Source: Agarilytica sp033852165 (lineage in GTDB: Bacteria; Pseudomonadota; Gammaproteobacteria; Pseudomonadales; Cellvibrionaceae). Taken from it: 64,000 bases of DNA. A program made the position numbers and the translations under genes. Positions 52,972 through 62,818 of this stretch are shown one piece after another. The first letter of the stretch is position 1; every line of letters begins with the position of its first letter. The notes under the pieces were generated by a model. The model made no database searches. It was not told the origin of the DNA and was given only the letters and a program-made list of their open reading frames with translations. The stretch spans positions 1-64,000 of the forward strand of contig JAWSUZ010000015.1 of NCBI GenBank assembly GCA_033852165.1, in the 5' to 3' direction.

Positions 52972-53802
52972 TCACCAAACAGACGGCCACTTTTCCATTT
53001 CTTTTTCCGTCAACACCATCGGGTAAAGTCCATCATCAAATTGTTGAGGCCTCTCATTCTTTAATCGTGTAAATGCCTCGGTAAGCGGTTCCAATAATGC
53101 GTACTGCTTACGGTTTAGAAAGCAGTACGTATCTATAGAACCTAAAGCCGGTTCTAGTTTTACCAAGCCCGATAAAATTTCATGCTCGACAGGTTCAGAA
53201 GCATGAAAAAATATTTCTGGCAGAACTACCATATCAATTCGCCCCGCTCGCACTAATCGCGCACCGGTTAGACTGTCTGGCGGACGGATAAAACGGCGTT
53301 GCAGTAACTCTTGTGGAATATAGCGTTCAGGTTTTTGAGCGCCGTGAGAGAGACCGACCGTCGTCACAGCAGCATCGGCCCATAACCCCGACTGCGGCAC
53401 CTTGGCGGCATCAACATAACCAAATAGCTTCAGTTGATGAACACCAACGGGAATACGCAGGATATTAGCCTTCACCTGCTCCATTCCGGAGGCTCTCAAA
53501 CAAATACCATCAATTTTGCCGTTCTCTAAGCTTTCGATCATGCGTTTAGGTGGCTGAAAACCAAAATCGACCCGGTAACCTAGCTCAGAAAATGCCTGAG
53601 CAATTAAACGTAATGTGCGTAAATGACTAGGATTAGGGATATTCTCTAGAGAGGTATTCAAGTAGACCGTGAAGGGGCGCGGTACATCATATGGAGGCGC
53701 TCCCTGAGATAAGGCCCATTGGGGGAAGGAACCAAGAACGGCTCCTATCATCACACCAATAAAATAACGCCACAGAAAACTGTGACCAATACGGTTGTAC
53801 AT
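52972..53802 (-). CDS. Periplasmic solute-binding-protein-like, paralogue 1
   Basis: 276 aa with a signal peptide/anchor (~11-31, WRYFIGVMIGAVLGSFPQWALS). The remainder has the two-lobed layout of extracellular solute-binding proteins of family 3: VYLNTSLENIPNPSHLRTLRLI, PPKRMIESLENGKIDGICLRASGME, VGVHQLKLFGYVD, SLTGARLVRAGRIDMVVLPEI. No transporter permease or ATPase is adjacent, so it may be an orphan sensor or binding protein. It is clearly homologous to the next minus-strand gene (54218-55057). Confidence 0.8.
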   Translation of the reverse strand: MYNRIGHSFLWRYFIGVMIGAVLGSFPQWALSQGAPPYDVPRPFTVYLNTSLENIPNPSHLRTLRLIAQAFSELGYRVDFGFQPPKRMIESLENGKIDGICLRASGMEQVKANILRIPVGVHQLKLFGYVDAAKVPQSGLWADAAVTTVGLSHGAQKPERYIPQELLQRRFIRPPDSLTGARLVRAGRIDMVVLPEIFFHASEPVEHEILSGLVKLEPALGSIDTYCFLNRKQYALLEPLTEAFTRLKNERPQQFDDGLYPMVLTEKEMEKWPSVW

Positions 53803-54217
53803 AAACGTTAACTAAGGCCTGCTAATTCTGTAAGTCACGGACTAAAAGAGCGTTCAATATATACTGGATGACTAGCCATGCACATTGACGTAAGTATCAT
53901 CATGACGAAAAGTGAGCCGCTTTAAAAACAGCCATCCAATCAAAACCTTTATCAAACTCTACGCACCCCTAGCCCCTTCGTTAAGTTCCGCGTTGAGCGC
54001 CCGCATAAGGTCTGGACGGGAGAGGCTCAAAAAGTGATCGGATTTGCGACACTAGTATAGCAAGCCAAAAAGCAGGGCAAGATTGTATATACAGAAAAAG
54101 CCTAGAACGATTTGTACGCCTGTCTTATATACCTGCAAGGAATTAGAATAAAACGCGGTTTGCCCCCCCCTACAGGGGATAGAAAGGCGGCGAAATGGTC
54201 AGATAGTGAAATTCGCT
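53803..54217. other. Intergenic region between two paralogues
   Basis: About 415 bases, including a run of C near 54165 and no clear gene or long hairpin. Nothing further recognised. It probably contains the promoter of the 52972 gene. Confidence 0.35.
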
Positions 54218-55057
54218 CTATTCGGAAATCAATATAGGGTAGCGACTGTCGTCAAACCGTTCAGGCAACCTTGCTTTTAAGCTAGCCAATGCTGCGGTGA
54301 GCCGGTCAAATAGCTCACGCCGCTTAGCATTTATGAAGCAATAGGTTTCAATAGAACCTATTTCAGGTTCTAGTTTTACAAGCCTGGATAAAACTGCAGA
54401 CTCGACCGAATCGTAGGCGTGAAAAATAATCTCGGGAAAGACCACCACATCTAAACGACCGGCACCCACCATCTTTGCCCCTGTTAGTCGGTCCGGCGTC
54501 CTCACTATGCGTTTTTGCATCAGTTCTTCAGGGATGTAGCTTTTTGCATTTTGTGCGCCGTGGAGTAAGCCCACTGTATCGATAGGCATATCTTTCCAAA
54601 GGCCAGATTCTGGCGCTTCTGAGGCAAGAACATAAGCAAAGAGTTTTAGCTGATGTATGCTGACCGGAACACGAAGAATGTTTTTGTTATTCACTTCCAT
54701 TCCGGCAGCCCTCATACACGCTACATCGATTTTACCAATGCCTATATTCTCGATCAGACGCTTAGGAGGCAGATAATCGAATTCCACTGCATATCCTAGA
54801 TCAAGGAAGGCTTGCCTGATGAGGAGATAAGCGCGCAAACGAGCCGGGCGAGGGATATACGCTAGAGAGGCATTTAGGAATACGGTGATCGGAGCTTTGT
54901 AACGCCCACGGGGATCTCCATCCCCCTCTTGTTGGGCCAAGCAATCCACAGAGACCAACACGGGCATCAGAACGAGCAGGCAGTAAAAACAAACCTCTTT
55001 GCTATATCGACCAATACATTCGATGACAGGCTTCAAAACCGCTCCAAAAACGGACAA
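54218..55057 (-). CDS. Periplasmic solute-binding-protein-like, paralogue 2
   Basis: 279 aa with a signal peptide (~22-41, VCFYCLLVLMPVLVSVDCLA). Aligns along its whole mature length with the protein at 52972: PITVFLNASLAYIPRPARLR, PPKRLIENIGIGKIDVACMRAAGME, VSIHQLKLFAYV, DTVGLLHGAQN, RLTGAKMVGAGRLDVVVFPEI. The pair is a diverged tandem duplication; shared motifs such as HGAQ and the YCF-N-R/K tail may mark the ligand site. No transporter is adjacent. Confidence 0.8.
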   Translation of the reverse strand: MSVFGAVLKPVIECIGRYSKEVCFYCLLVLMPVLVSVDCLAQQEGDGDPRGRYKAPITVFLNASLAYIPRPARLRAYLLIRQAFLDLGYAVEFDYLPPKRLIENIGIGKIDVACMRAAGMEVNNKNILRVPVSIHQLKLFAYVLASEAPESGLWKDMPIDTVGLLHGAQNAKSYIPEELMQKRIVRTPDRLTGAKMVGAGRLDVVVFPEIIFHAYDSVESAVLSRLVKLEPEIGSIETYCFINAKRRELFDRLTAALASLKARLPERFDDSRYPILISE

Positions 55058-55330
55058 TTAGCTCAACCAACAATCACTACAGATAGTATATGACACACAA
55101 TCGCAATAGGTGGCGTCTAAATTTAAGTATTTCAGGCGGAATGATCTAATGCGATCATTCCTAGAGCGCCATTAAATTTTTATGTTTTATCACTATTTCG
55201 TTATGATGCTGTGTAACGCTGATGAACCGTTATGGAACTCGCTAATTCCCGACACCTTAGATAAGAGTGAGGAATCAAAACTAGCGAGTACCTGTCCACT
55301 TTTTTTCTTTTTTAATAGGGAATACTCAAA

Positions 55331-56710
55331 ATGCGAAGATGTTTCGCCTACATGTTTCTTTCTAGTGCTTTGTTATCGAGTTTTAGCCATGCTGAATCAC
55401 TTGATGAAATTTACCAACAAGCGCTACAAAACGATCACACCTATAAAGCGGCGCAGGCAGCTTATGCCTCTGGCTTAGAGAATAGGAATATTGGATTAGC
55501 TGGGCTATTGCCTCAGATTAATGCTGAGGTGAACTGGAGTGATGGGGAGTCAGATACTGTTGGTATCGAGCGAAATGCCCTTGTAAACAGAACCGTCGAT
55601 TCTTCATCATCCGGTTACAGCTTAGTACTCACTCAACCACTATTCGATATGGCTGCTTGGCACTCATATAAGAAAGGTAAAGTAGACAGCAAAGCCGCCG
55701 AGGCAAAATTTAAAGCCGCTCAACAGGCTCTCATTATTCGTACCGCCGCCGCGTACTTCGACGCATTGAGTGCCGTAGATAACTTCGAAACAGCCAAGGC
55801 CGAAGAGAATGCTAATTCCCATCAATTGGAACAAACGAGAAAACGATTCGAAGTCGGCTTAACGGCCATTACTGAAGTCCATGAAGCTCAGGCATCTTAT
55901 GACAACTCTCTCGCGCGTCGCCTTCTTCTAGAGGGGCAAGTCGGTATTGCTTTTGAAGCGCTAGAAGTCATAACTGGCCAGCCTTATCAGCATCTTTCGC
56001 CTCTCAAAGTTGATTTTCCAATTGCTTCCCCGTCGCCTATTGACCGCCAAGAGTGGGTTAAATTTGCAACCGCCAATAACTTTACCTTAGCCGCATCGTC
56101 TCTAAGCGCGGAGTCTCTTCGACAACTCGCCAACAATTCAAAAGCTGCACACTTTCCGAAAATCACCAGTCAATTAAGCTACTCCGATACTAACCGCGAC
56201 GATAGCAATAGCGACTTAATCACCAATCTCGACACAGTTACAGATAACGATACCGATGGTTATTCCTTTCGCGTAACGCTCAGTATTCCACTATTTTCCG
56301 GAGGAGGCGTTTCCGCTCGACGTAAGCAAACGGCAAATAACTACTTGGAAGCCAAAGAAAAATACTTTCAAACCCAGCGTGACACAGTTCAGATAGCCCG
56401 ATCACTTCACCTGTCGGTGCTAACAGACGTAGCTACGGTAAAAGCTCGTAAACAAGCGATCAAATCTAACCAAAGTGCTGTTGAGGCTACTCAAGCAGGA
56501 TACGAAGTCGGCACGCGTGATCTCGTGGACGTTTTAGTATCTCAAAGAGCTTTGTATGCCGCACAAAGCAATTATTCCGATGCGCTATACACGTACGTAC
56601 TCGATACATTAAAGCTAAAAGAGGTTGCAGGCTTGCTAACGGAAAAAGATATTTCTGATTTGGACGCTTGGCTCGATGACGCTCGAAAAGTATCCCGTAG
56701 CACTTTCTAA
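55331..56710 (+). CDS. tolC: TolC-family outer-membrane channel protein
   Basis: 459 aa with a signal peptide ending SFSHA-ESL. The mature part begins LDEIYQQALQNDHTYKAAQAAY, a typical TolC first helix, with the internal repeat of coiled-coil pairs (e.g. LEQTRKRFEVGLTAITEVHEAQASYD and the matching second-half AGYEVGTRDLVDVLVSQRALY). Length fits TolC. It forms a trimeric outer-membrane exit channel for type I secretion and efflux pumps. Its proximity to nudF, as in E. coli, supports a housekeeping tolC. Confidence 0.92.
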   Translation: MRRCFAYMFLSSALLSSFSHAESLDEIYQQALQNDHTYKAAQAAYASGLENRNIGLAGLLPQINAEVNWSDGESDTVGIERNALVNRTVDSSSSGYSLVLTQPLFDMAAWHSYKKGKVDSKAAEAKFKAAQQALIIRTAAAYFDALSAVDNFETAKAEENANSHQLEQTRKRFEVGLTAITEVHEAQASYDNSLARRLLLEGQVGIAFEALEVITGQPYQHLSPLKVDFPIASPSPIDRQEWVKFATANNFTLAASSLSAESLRQLANNSKAAHFPKITSQLSYSDTNRDDSNSDLITNLDTVTDNDTDGYSFRVTLSIPLFSGGGVSARRKQTANNYLEAKEKYFQTQRDTVQIARSLHLSVLTDVATVKARKQAIKSNQSAVEATQAGYEVGTRDLVDVLVSQRALYAAQSNYSDALYTYVLDTLKLKEVAGLLTEKDISDLDAWLDDARKVSRSTF

Positions 56711-56960
56711 TTTCTAATATTTGCTCAGGCTGCCCCTGCTGAATTTCCGGTATGGGGCTGACGCTAATGTCATAGACCACCCCCTGCCGACATACCCCTC
56801 TCAGTTCATCCCTCAACTTACCTCTCCGTTCTCCTTTTCACTCCCCCGCCATATTTCAGCACAATTCCTCACCACAAAGCCTTAATTCACCCACAAATAC
56901 GCCCACTCACACTGCTGTAATTGCCTTAACGACGATCTAACCGTGTAAGGAATTAGTATT

Positions 56961-59171
56961 ATGTGTTTCGGTAAACGCAAAACCCCTCGGCACCTTATTA
57001 TTGAAAACGACTACCACCGCCCGGCCAAATGGATTGGGCTGGGGTGGCTTATTTTGGCGATTACAGTGTTGCTGGGCAGCATGCTAGTTTCTGTCGCTGC
57101 AAATGCGAATGAAGCGCTATACGAATCAAAGTCTGGGCAATTGCTATTTCAAAACTCCAACGGACTCTATGAAGCGTCACTTCATTTGAAGAGTCACGCC
57201 GACGTGAGCATTAACGGAATGATCGCTAAGGTAAAGCTTTCTCAGACCTTTAGTAATCATACCGATGATTGGCAGGAAGGGGTTTACGTTTTCCCCTTGC
57301 CCGAAAACGCCGCTGTTAATCATATGGAAATGCGAATTGGCGACAGGGTAATTATCGGAGAAATAAAGGAAAAGCAGATCGCCAAGGCTATTTACCAACA
57401 AGCAAAAAGGGCGGGAAAACGCGCCTCACTGACAGAACAAAATAGACCGAACATATTCACTCAACGTATTGCTAACATTGGACCACAACAGGAAATTGAG
57501 GTGAGCATCACCTACGTTCAATCCATTCGTTACAACGAAGGTGAATTCTCTTGGCGTTTCCCCATGACGATTACACCACGCTATTCACCGAGCGGTTCTT
57601 CGTTAAGAGGATCTTCATACGGCCAACCCGAAACGCCACCATCGTCTACCTCCGACTTAAAAAAAAATTCTACTTTTAATGAATACGAGAACTCGAGTCC
57701 AGCAAGAAACCCAACCATTTCACCGGATAGCGGATGGGCAAGTTCAAAAGTTCTAAATTCAGAAGATTCAAACGTTGATGACTGGAGAGTTCCGTCGAGT
57801 ATTGTCTCATTTGCGGGGCTCCCCCCCCACAATCCAATGTCGATGATTATTTCTCTTGATGGCGGCTTGCCTCTAGAGAATATCGCTGCGCTTTTTCACA
57901 ATGTTCACATTACAAAAAATAATGGCCTCCATACGATTCGATTAGCAAAAGGAACGGTGAACATGGATAGAGATTTTGTATTGAACTGGAAGCCGGTACA
58001 AAGTGAAGCGCCCCAGGCAGCTCTGTTTAGCGAAATTATTAATGGTGATCATTATTCATTACTGATGATTCTGCCGCCTCAATCTCAAAACAAGAGTATG
58101 AGGCTAGCCAGGGATATGGTTTTTATTATCGACACGTCGGGTTCTATGGCGGGTGCTTCTATCGCTCAAGCGAAAGTCAGTTTAATTCAAGCGCTTTCAC
58201 GACTGAACGAACACGACCGTTTTAATATTATTGAATTTAATTCTCGCCACAGCAGTCTTTTCAATCGCCTTCATCACGCTTCGTTGCCTAACATTAATCA
58301 GGCCAGCGCTTGGGTCAACGGCCTATCCGCCAGCGGAGGAACTGAAATGCTCCCTGCACTCAATTCAGCGTTCAAACAATTTTCAGGCAGCGAATCATTA
58401 CAGCAAACAGTATTCATTACTGACGGTTCGGTTTCAAATGAAGCAGAGTTATTTAAGACCATTCACAAAAACATTGGAAACTCTCGATTATTCACGGTTG
58501 GAATTGGATCGGCTCCCAATAGTTATTTCATGAAAAAAGCAGCTGAGTTTGGTCGAGGATCATTTACCTATATCAACGACATAAACCGTGTATCCGAAAA
58601 GATAAACAGCTTGTTTAACAAGCTGGATGGTGCCGTTGCAAAAAACATCTCTGTTAACTGGCCGGGTAAAGCTCATATTTACCCCAACAATATACCGGAC
58701 CTGTATTTATCTGAGCCTTTATTGATTTCCGTAAAATCCTCCGACTTGCAAGGTGACGTCGAAATTAGAGGCGTAACAGCCCAGGCGCCTTGGCAACGGA
58801 ATTTAAGTTTGAATAACCATAAACGTAGCGAGGGGGTGGCAACACTTTGGGCCAGATCAAAGATTGAAGATCTTAAGATATCCGGAGGTAACCGCGACGT
58901 AATCAAACAAGAAATCACTGCTGTTGCGCTTAAACACAGCCTACTCTCGGCCTATACGAGTTTTGTAGCTGTGGAACAGGAAGTCGTTCGTCCTCTCGAG
59001 CTGCAACTAACTTCTAGCCCGATACAAAACGTTTTACCTGCGGGCCATGCGGCACATAAACTTAAGCCTATTGCTTACCCTTCAACCGCAACCACGGCCG
59101 AAATTTCTTGGTGGTTAGGCTTGTTTTGTGCTTTCGTTCTTATTGTGACCCGACGCTTGAATAAGGATTGA
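56961..59171 (+). CDS. VIT/VWA sortase-target protein (marine proteobacterial type)
   Basis: 736 aa. N-terminal hydrophobic segment (~24-46), then a VIT domain (~60-190; VKLSQTFSNHTDDWQEGVYVFPLPENAAV) and a VWA domain (~370-550) with the metal site MVFIIDTSGSM. At the C-terminus YPSTATTAE, a membrane helix and the basic tail RRLNKD form a sorting signal like those of this family. The class GN sortase that should process it starts 3 bases downstream. Inferred to be exposed at the cell surface or in the periplasm, with an adhesion or sensing role. GTAAGGAATTAGTATT precedes the ATG. Confidence 0.9.
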   Translation: MCFGKRKTPRHLIIENDYHRPAKWIGLGWLILAITVLLGSMLVSVAANANEALYESKSGQLLFQNSNGLYEASLHLKSHADVSINGMIAKVKLSQTFSNHTDDWQEGVYVFPLPENAAVNHMEMRIGDRVIIGEIKEKQIAKAIYQQAKRAGKRASLTEQNRPNIFTQRIANIGPQQEIEVSITYVQSIRYNEGEFSWRFPMTITPRYSPSGSSLRGSSYGQPETPPSSTSDLKKNSTFNEYENSSPARNPTISPDSGWASSKVLNSEDSNVDDWRVPSSIVSFAGLPPHNPMSMIISLDGGLPLENIAALFHNVHITKNNGLHTIRLAKGTVNMDRDFVLNWKPVQSEAPQAALFSEIINGDHYSLLMILPPQSQNKSMRLARDMVFIIDTSGSMAGASIAQAKVSLIQALSRLNEHDRFNIIEFNSRHSSLFNRLHHASLPNINQASAWVNGLSASGGTEMLPALNSAFKQFSGSESLQQTVFITDGSVSNEAELFKTIHKNIGNSRLFTVGIGSAPNSYFMKKAAEFGRGSFTYINDINRVSEKINSLFNKLDGAVAKNISVNWPGKAHIYPNNIPDLYLSEPLLISVKSSDLQGDVEIRGVTAQAPWQRNLSLNNHKRSEGVATLWARSKIEDLKISGGNRDVIKQEITAVALKHSLLSAYTSFVAVEQEVVRPLELQLTSSPIQNVLPAGHAAHKLKPIAYPSTATTAEISWWLGLFCAFVLIVTRRLNKD

Positions 59172-59174
59172 GTC

Positions 59175-59867
59175 ATGTTTTCATGGTTAAGGTGGGACAG
59201 GTTAAAAATTAAATTACAGTCGAGGAAGCTTTGGAGCCTGTCGTTAATTCTAATGCTGTGCCTCTGCTGGGGGAATTCAATCAAAATTTACGCCAAAGCA
59301 CATTTAGCACAAATTTTAATTGCCCACGCTTGGGAAGATAGCCTGCAAGACCAGGGAATTCACAAACCTTGGGAGTGGGCAGATACCTGGCCCGTCGGAA
59401 AACTGTATTTTCCCAGCAAGGGAAAGACCCTATATGTTTTATCGGGCGCCCAGGGCGAAAGCCTTGCTTTTGGACCGGGCCTTGTCGATGGCACCGCTTT
59501 ACCTTTAGAGAAAGGAACAACGGTAATTGGAGGACATCGTGATACCCACTTTTCTTTTTTGAAGGATCTTAAAGTGGGTGAATTATTTTTACTGCAATCT
59601 TCAAATGGAAGATGGCAATACTATCAATTGGACAGCACGCAAATTGTCGATAGCCGAGAGGGACCATGGAAAATCAACCCAGAAAAAGAAGAGATTCACT
59701 TTATTACCTGTTATCCCTTTAACAGTATAATTTCTGGGGGACCACTGCGTTATGTTGCTATTGCTACGCCCATTTTTCGGCTTTCACCTCTGAGGCCCCA
59801 AATTACAAACTTCAAGAACAGCTCTCAGGTGGCGGAGCGACTCGCAACACCTCGGCCATACTGGTAA
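59175..59867 (+). CDS. Class GN sortase
   Basis: 230 aa with an N-terminal membrane segment (~19-37). Sortase catalytic residues are visible: His in VIGGHRDTHFSFL, Cys in HFITCYPFNS and the Arg in GGPLRYVAI. Transpeptidases of this class work on the C-terminal signal of the adjacent VIT/VWA protein; anchoring in Gram-negative cells is not well understood. It is 3 bases after its target gene and its 3' end overlaps the convergent ATPase gene by 56 bases. Confidence 0.92.
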   Translation: MFSWLRWDRLKIKLQSRKLWSLSLILMLCLCWGNSIKIYAKAHLAQILIAHAWEDSLQDQGIHKPWEWADTWPVGKLYFPSKGKTLYVLSGAQGESLAFGPGLVDGTALPLEKGTTVIGGHRDTHFSFLKDLKVGELFLLQSSNGRWQYYQLDSTQIVDSREGPWKINPEKEEIHFITCYPFNSIISGGPLRYVAIATPIFRLSPLRPQITNFKNSSQVAERLATPRPYW

Positions 59868-61596
59868 TACCCGCAGCAATTTTCTGTGCACCCGACAAAC
59901 GCAAGGTCCGCATTCCTTCGCGCATGGCCAACTTTCTCAGTTTAATAAGGTCGCAATCATCTGAAATCATGTCTTTAATATTTTCGCTTAATATTAAAAT
60001 TTCATATATTCCCTGCCGCCCTAAATACCCGGTATTACGACATTCCAAACAGCCTCCTGGCTGGTATATTTTTTTAGGCTTGGCGACTTTCCATGGTCGG
60101 ACTAAATTATCCCAATCGGCATTACTCACTTCCGCCTCTTGCTTACAATGCGGACAAAAAGATCGAACGAGGCGCTGAGCCATTATTCCTAGCATGGTCG
60201 ATTTAATTAAATAACTCGGTACCCCTAAGTCCAAAAGTCGAGAAATAGCAGTTGGAGCATCGTTAGTATGCAAAGTCGAAATGACAAGATGCCCCGTTAG
60301 CGCCGCTTGGGTGGCCATTCGTGCGGTTTCTTCATCACGAATCTCGCCGATCATTATAATGTCGGGGTCTTGCCTCAGAAGTGTTCGGATACCTGATGCA
60401 AAATCAAGGTCAATATTGTGCTGTACTTGTGTTTGGTTAAAACTTTCTTCCACCATTTCTATCGGGTCTTCAATCGTGGACACATTAACTTCTACGGTGG
60501 CTAAACCACGTAACGTTGAATAAAGCGTGGTCGTTTTACCTGAACCGGTCGGCCCTGTAACCAATAAAATACCATGGGGGCGGTGGGACATTTCATCCCA
60601 ACGTTTAAGATCCTCGCCCAACAAGCCCAGCTCTTCAAACGAACGTAATAATACTTCTGGATCAAAAATCCGCATAACCATTTTTTCGCCAAAGGCGGTT
60701 GGTAAAGTCGACAAGCGTAATTCAGCTTCAGAACCATCTGGCCGTACGGTTTTAATTCGACCATCTTGTGGTTTACGCTTTTCTGCTACATTCATACGCC
60801 CCAATATTTTAAGCCGACTGGTAATGGCCATTGCGACTGTCACAGGGAATTCATAGATATCGTGTAATACGCCGTCGATACGAAAACGCAGCCGAGCTTT
60901 CTCTCGACGAGGCTCTATATGTATATCACTCGCCCGCTGATCGAAGGCATAATTTAATAACCAATCAACGATATTCACAATGTGTTGATCGTTTGCTTCC
61001 GGGTCTTTTAACGCTCCCAGCTCTAACAGCTGTTCAAAGTTGGTTGCTCCGGAGCTTTTTTGAGAATCACCGTCTTCCGCACCCGAAACCGAACTCGATA
61101 GTGAATAAAATTCAATTCGATAACGTTCAATATCCGAAGGGGTCGCAATGACGGACTTAATGCGCTGTTGTACGGTTTGTGCAATCTGGTCTTGCCATTG
61201 CGACATGAAGGGTTCAGTAACGGCAACCGTTATTTCATCCGCATTCCAATCAACGCACAAAACACCGTGCCGTTTGGCAAAGGCATAAGACATAACCCCA
61301 CAAGTTTTAGCCACGGGGACTTTCATGGGATCAACATGGTACAAAGGTAAACCGCTTTTTCCGGCTATCCAGTCTGTGAGAAAAACCTCATCAACATGCT
61401 TACCCTTGGTATTTTTATTTTCGAGTTTTTTTGACGCGATATAGGTGAGAATATGCAACCCGGCCTGCTCGCTAGAACGTGGCTCACCCATCAGAAAATT
61501 AGCTTCTCTACGCTCTATAACCCCTTCGTCTGCAAGGTTCAATAATACCTTGCGAAGATCGAGCGTTGTTTCCGCAACAAACGATGTCTGACTCAT
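59812..61596 (-). CDS. GspE/PilB-type secretion ATPase
   Basis: An N-terminal T2SSE_N-like domain (~1-165) and a ~400-residue ATPase: Walker A VTGPTGSGKTTT, Asp box IEDPIE, Walker B IIMIGEIRDEETA, His box GHLVISTLHTND, and a CxxC...CxxC zinc finger (CPHC, CLEC). Such ATPases power type II secretion or type IV pilus assembly. No other pilus or secretion gene is in the window. I chose ATG 61596 (594 aa); an in-frame GTG at 61611 adds 5 residues. The last 56 bases overlap the sortase gene convergently. Confidence 0.9.
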   Translation of the reverse strand: MSQTSFVAETTLDLRKVLLNLADEGVIERREANFLMGEPRSSEQAGLHILTYIASKKLENKNTKGKHVDEVFLTDWIAGKSGLPLYHVDPMKVPVAKTCGVMSYAFAKRHGVLCVDWNADEITVAVTEPFMSQWQDQIAQTVQQRIKSVIATPSDIERYRIEFYSLSSSVSGAEDGDSQKSSGATNFEQLLELGALKDPEANDQHIVNIVDWLLNYAFDQRASDIHIEPRREKARLRFRIDGVLHDIYEFPVTVAMAITSRLKILGRMNVAEKRKPQDGRIKTVRPDGSEAELRLSTLPTAFGEKMVMRIFDPEVLLRSFEELGLLGEDLKRWDEMSHRPHGILLVTGPTGSGKTTTLYSTLRGLATVEVNVSTIEDPIEMVEESFNQTQVQHNIDLDFASGIRTLLRQDPDIIMIGEIRDEETARMATQAALTGHLVISTLHTNDAPTAISRLLDLGVPSYLIKSTMLGIMAQRLVRSFCPHCKQEAEVSNADWDNLVRPWKVAKPKKIYQPGGCLECRNTGYLGRQGIYEILILSENIKDMISDDCDLIKLRKLAMREGMRTLRLSGAQKIAAGITSMAEVLRVAPPPESCS

Positions 61597-61754
61597 GACT
61601 GTTGTCACCACTATCTATAATGTAGGAAATATTTCTCTACAACTTTAACACATAAAGTAAAGCACGGATCTGCACCATAAATTTGCCGCGACGGTCACAT
61701 TTCATGCACAATACCCGCCCTATAATTTATGGTGTCCCAGCAAGAGATAACGCA

Positions 61755-62549
61755 ATGGAACTCGAATTTTACCAGGTGGATGCATTTGCCAATGCTATTT
61801 TTCATGGAAATCCAGCAGCCGTGTGCGTGCTAGATGAGTGGCTTCCCGATTTGGTGATGCAAGCCCTCGCCATGGAAATGAATTTATCTGAAACCGCCTT
61901 CTTGGTTAAAAAAGATGGCGGCTTTCGTATCCGATGGTTTACGCCAACAACCGAAGTTAAGCTCTGCGGACATGCCACATTGGCAGCGGCCCATGTTTTA
62001 TACAAACACATCGGCTGCGCCCCAGACCCCATTCGATTCACCTCTTTAAGTGGAGTGTTGATCGCCCACCTGACACCCGAGGGTTTGATCTCTCTCGACT
62101 TTCCGGCAAACCCTCCGAACCCAGTGGATTTAACGCAAGAGATTCAACTTGCACTCGGAGGCGCGCCCATTTGCGCATTGGCCGCCGAAGACTTGATCGT
62201 TGTGTATAGCGACGCTACTGAGATAGACATCATCACTCCAGACTTTGCTCGTATTGCACAATTGCCCTATCGCGGCGTCGTCGTCACCGCACCCGGTAAC
62301 GGCTATCGGTACGATTTCGTCTGTCGATTTTTTGCACCAAAGACGGGAATTAATGAAGATCCTGTCACCGGCTCAGCATTTACTGAACTGGCGCCGTATT
62401 ACAGCGACGTGCTTGGTAAGCAGCAATTTTTTGCCAAGCAAGTGTCAAAACGCGGCGGAGAAGTACATGTATCCCTCGATGGCAGGCGAGTGCATATTGC
62501 AGGCCTTGCACAAACGGTTATGCAAGGGCGCTTGTTTCTCAACAATTAG
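61755..62549 (+). CDS. PhzF-family isomerase-like protein
   Basis: 264 aa of the PhzF/diaminopimelate-epimerase-like fold. ATG 61755 is chosen because MELEFYQVDAFANAIFHGNP is the conserved family start; earlier frame-open positions add non-conserved residues. NLSETAFLV contains the catalytic Glu, TPTTEVKLCGHATLAAAHVL is the central signature, and NEDPVTGSAFTELAPY closes the second half. The real substrate of most members is unknown; phenazine synthesis is not implied. Confidence 0.9.
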   Translation: MELEFYQVDAFANAIFHGNPAAVCVLDEWLPDLVMQALAMEMNLSETAFLVKKDGGFRIRWFTPTTEVKLCGHATLAAAHVLYKHIGCAPDPIRFTSLSGVLIAHLTPEGLISLDFPANPPNPVDLTQEIQLALGGAPICALAAEDLIVVYSDATEIDIITPDFARIAQLPYRGVVVTAPGNGYRYDFVCRFFAPKTGINEDPVTGSAFTELAPYYSDVLGKQQFFAKQVSKRGGEVHVSLDGRRVHIAGLAQTVMQGRLFLNN

Positions 62550-62738
62550 CATCCACTCATAATAAAGTGGTTATCTCCAAGAAAAAGTGTGTTCGCGTAA
62601 ACAGAGTGTCATAGCGAGAACAAATTTATAGCGGCTGACTCGCATCGCTAGATATAGGCGCCAAGTTATTCTAAATAACAATATCTAGCGGATTGAAAAT
62701 GAACTTTGAATTCGCTCTCCGTACACAGTACGGCTATA

Positions 62739-62762
62739 GAGAGGCGCTAATTAGTGCCTCTC
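62739..62762. terminator. Hairpin between convergent genes
   Basis: GAGAGGCGCTAATTAGTGCCTCTC is self-complementary apart from one G/T pair on each side and can form a strong 10-11 bp stem. It lies between the convergent phzF-like and GST genes and could end transcription from both sides, although no T-run follows on either strand. Confidence 0.5.
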
Positions 62763-62818
62763 TCCAAGCGTGACTACAGACAGCTAAAAATACTATTTTA
62801 TAATTCCAGTCTCGAATA

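Noticed and set aside
61755..62549. Phenazine biosynthesis cluster
   Set aside because: A lone PhzF-like gene is common and no other phz genes are present.
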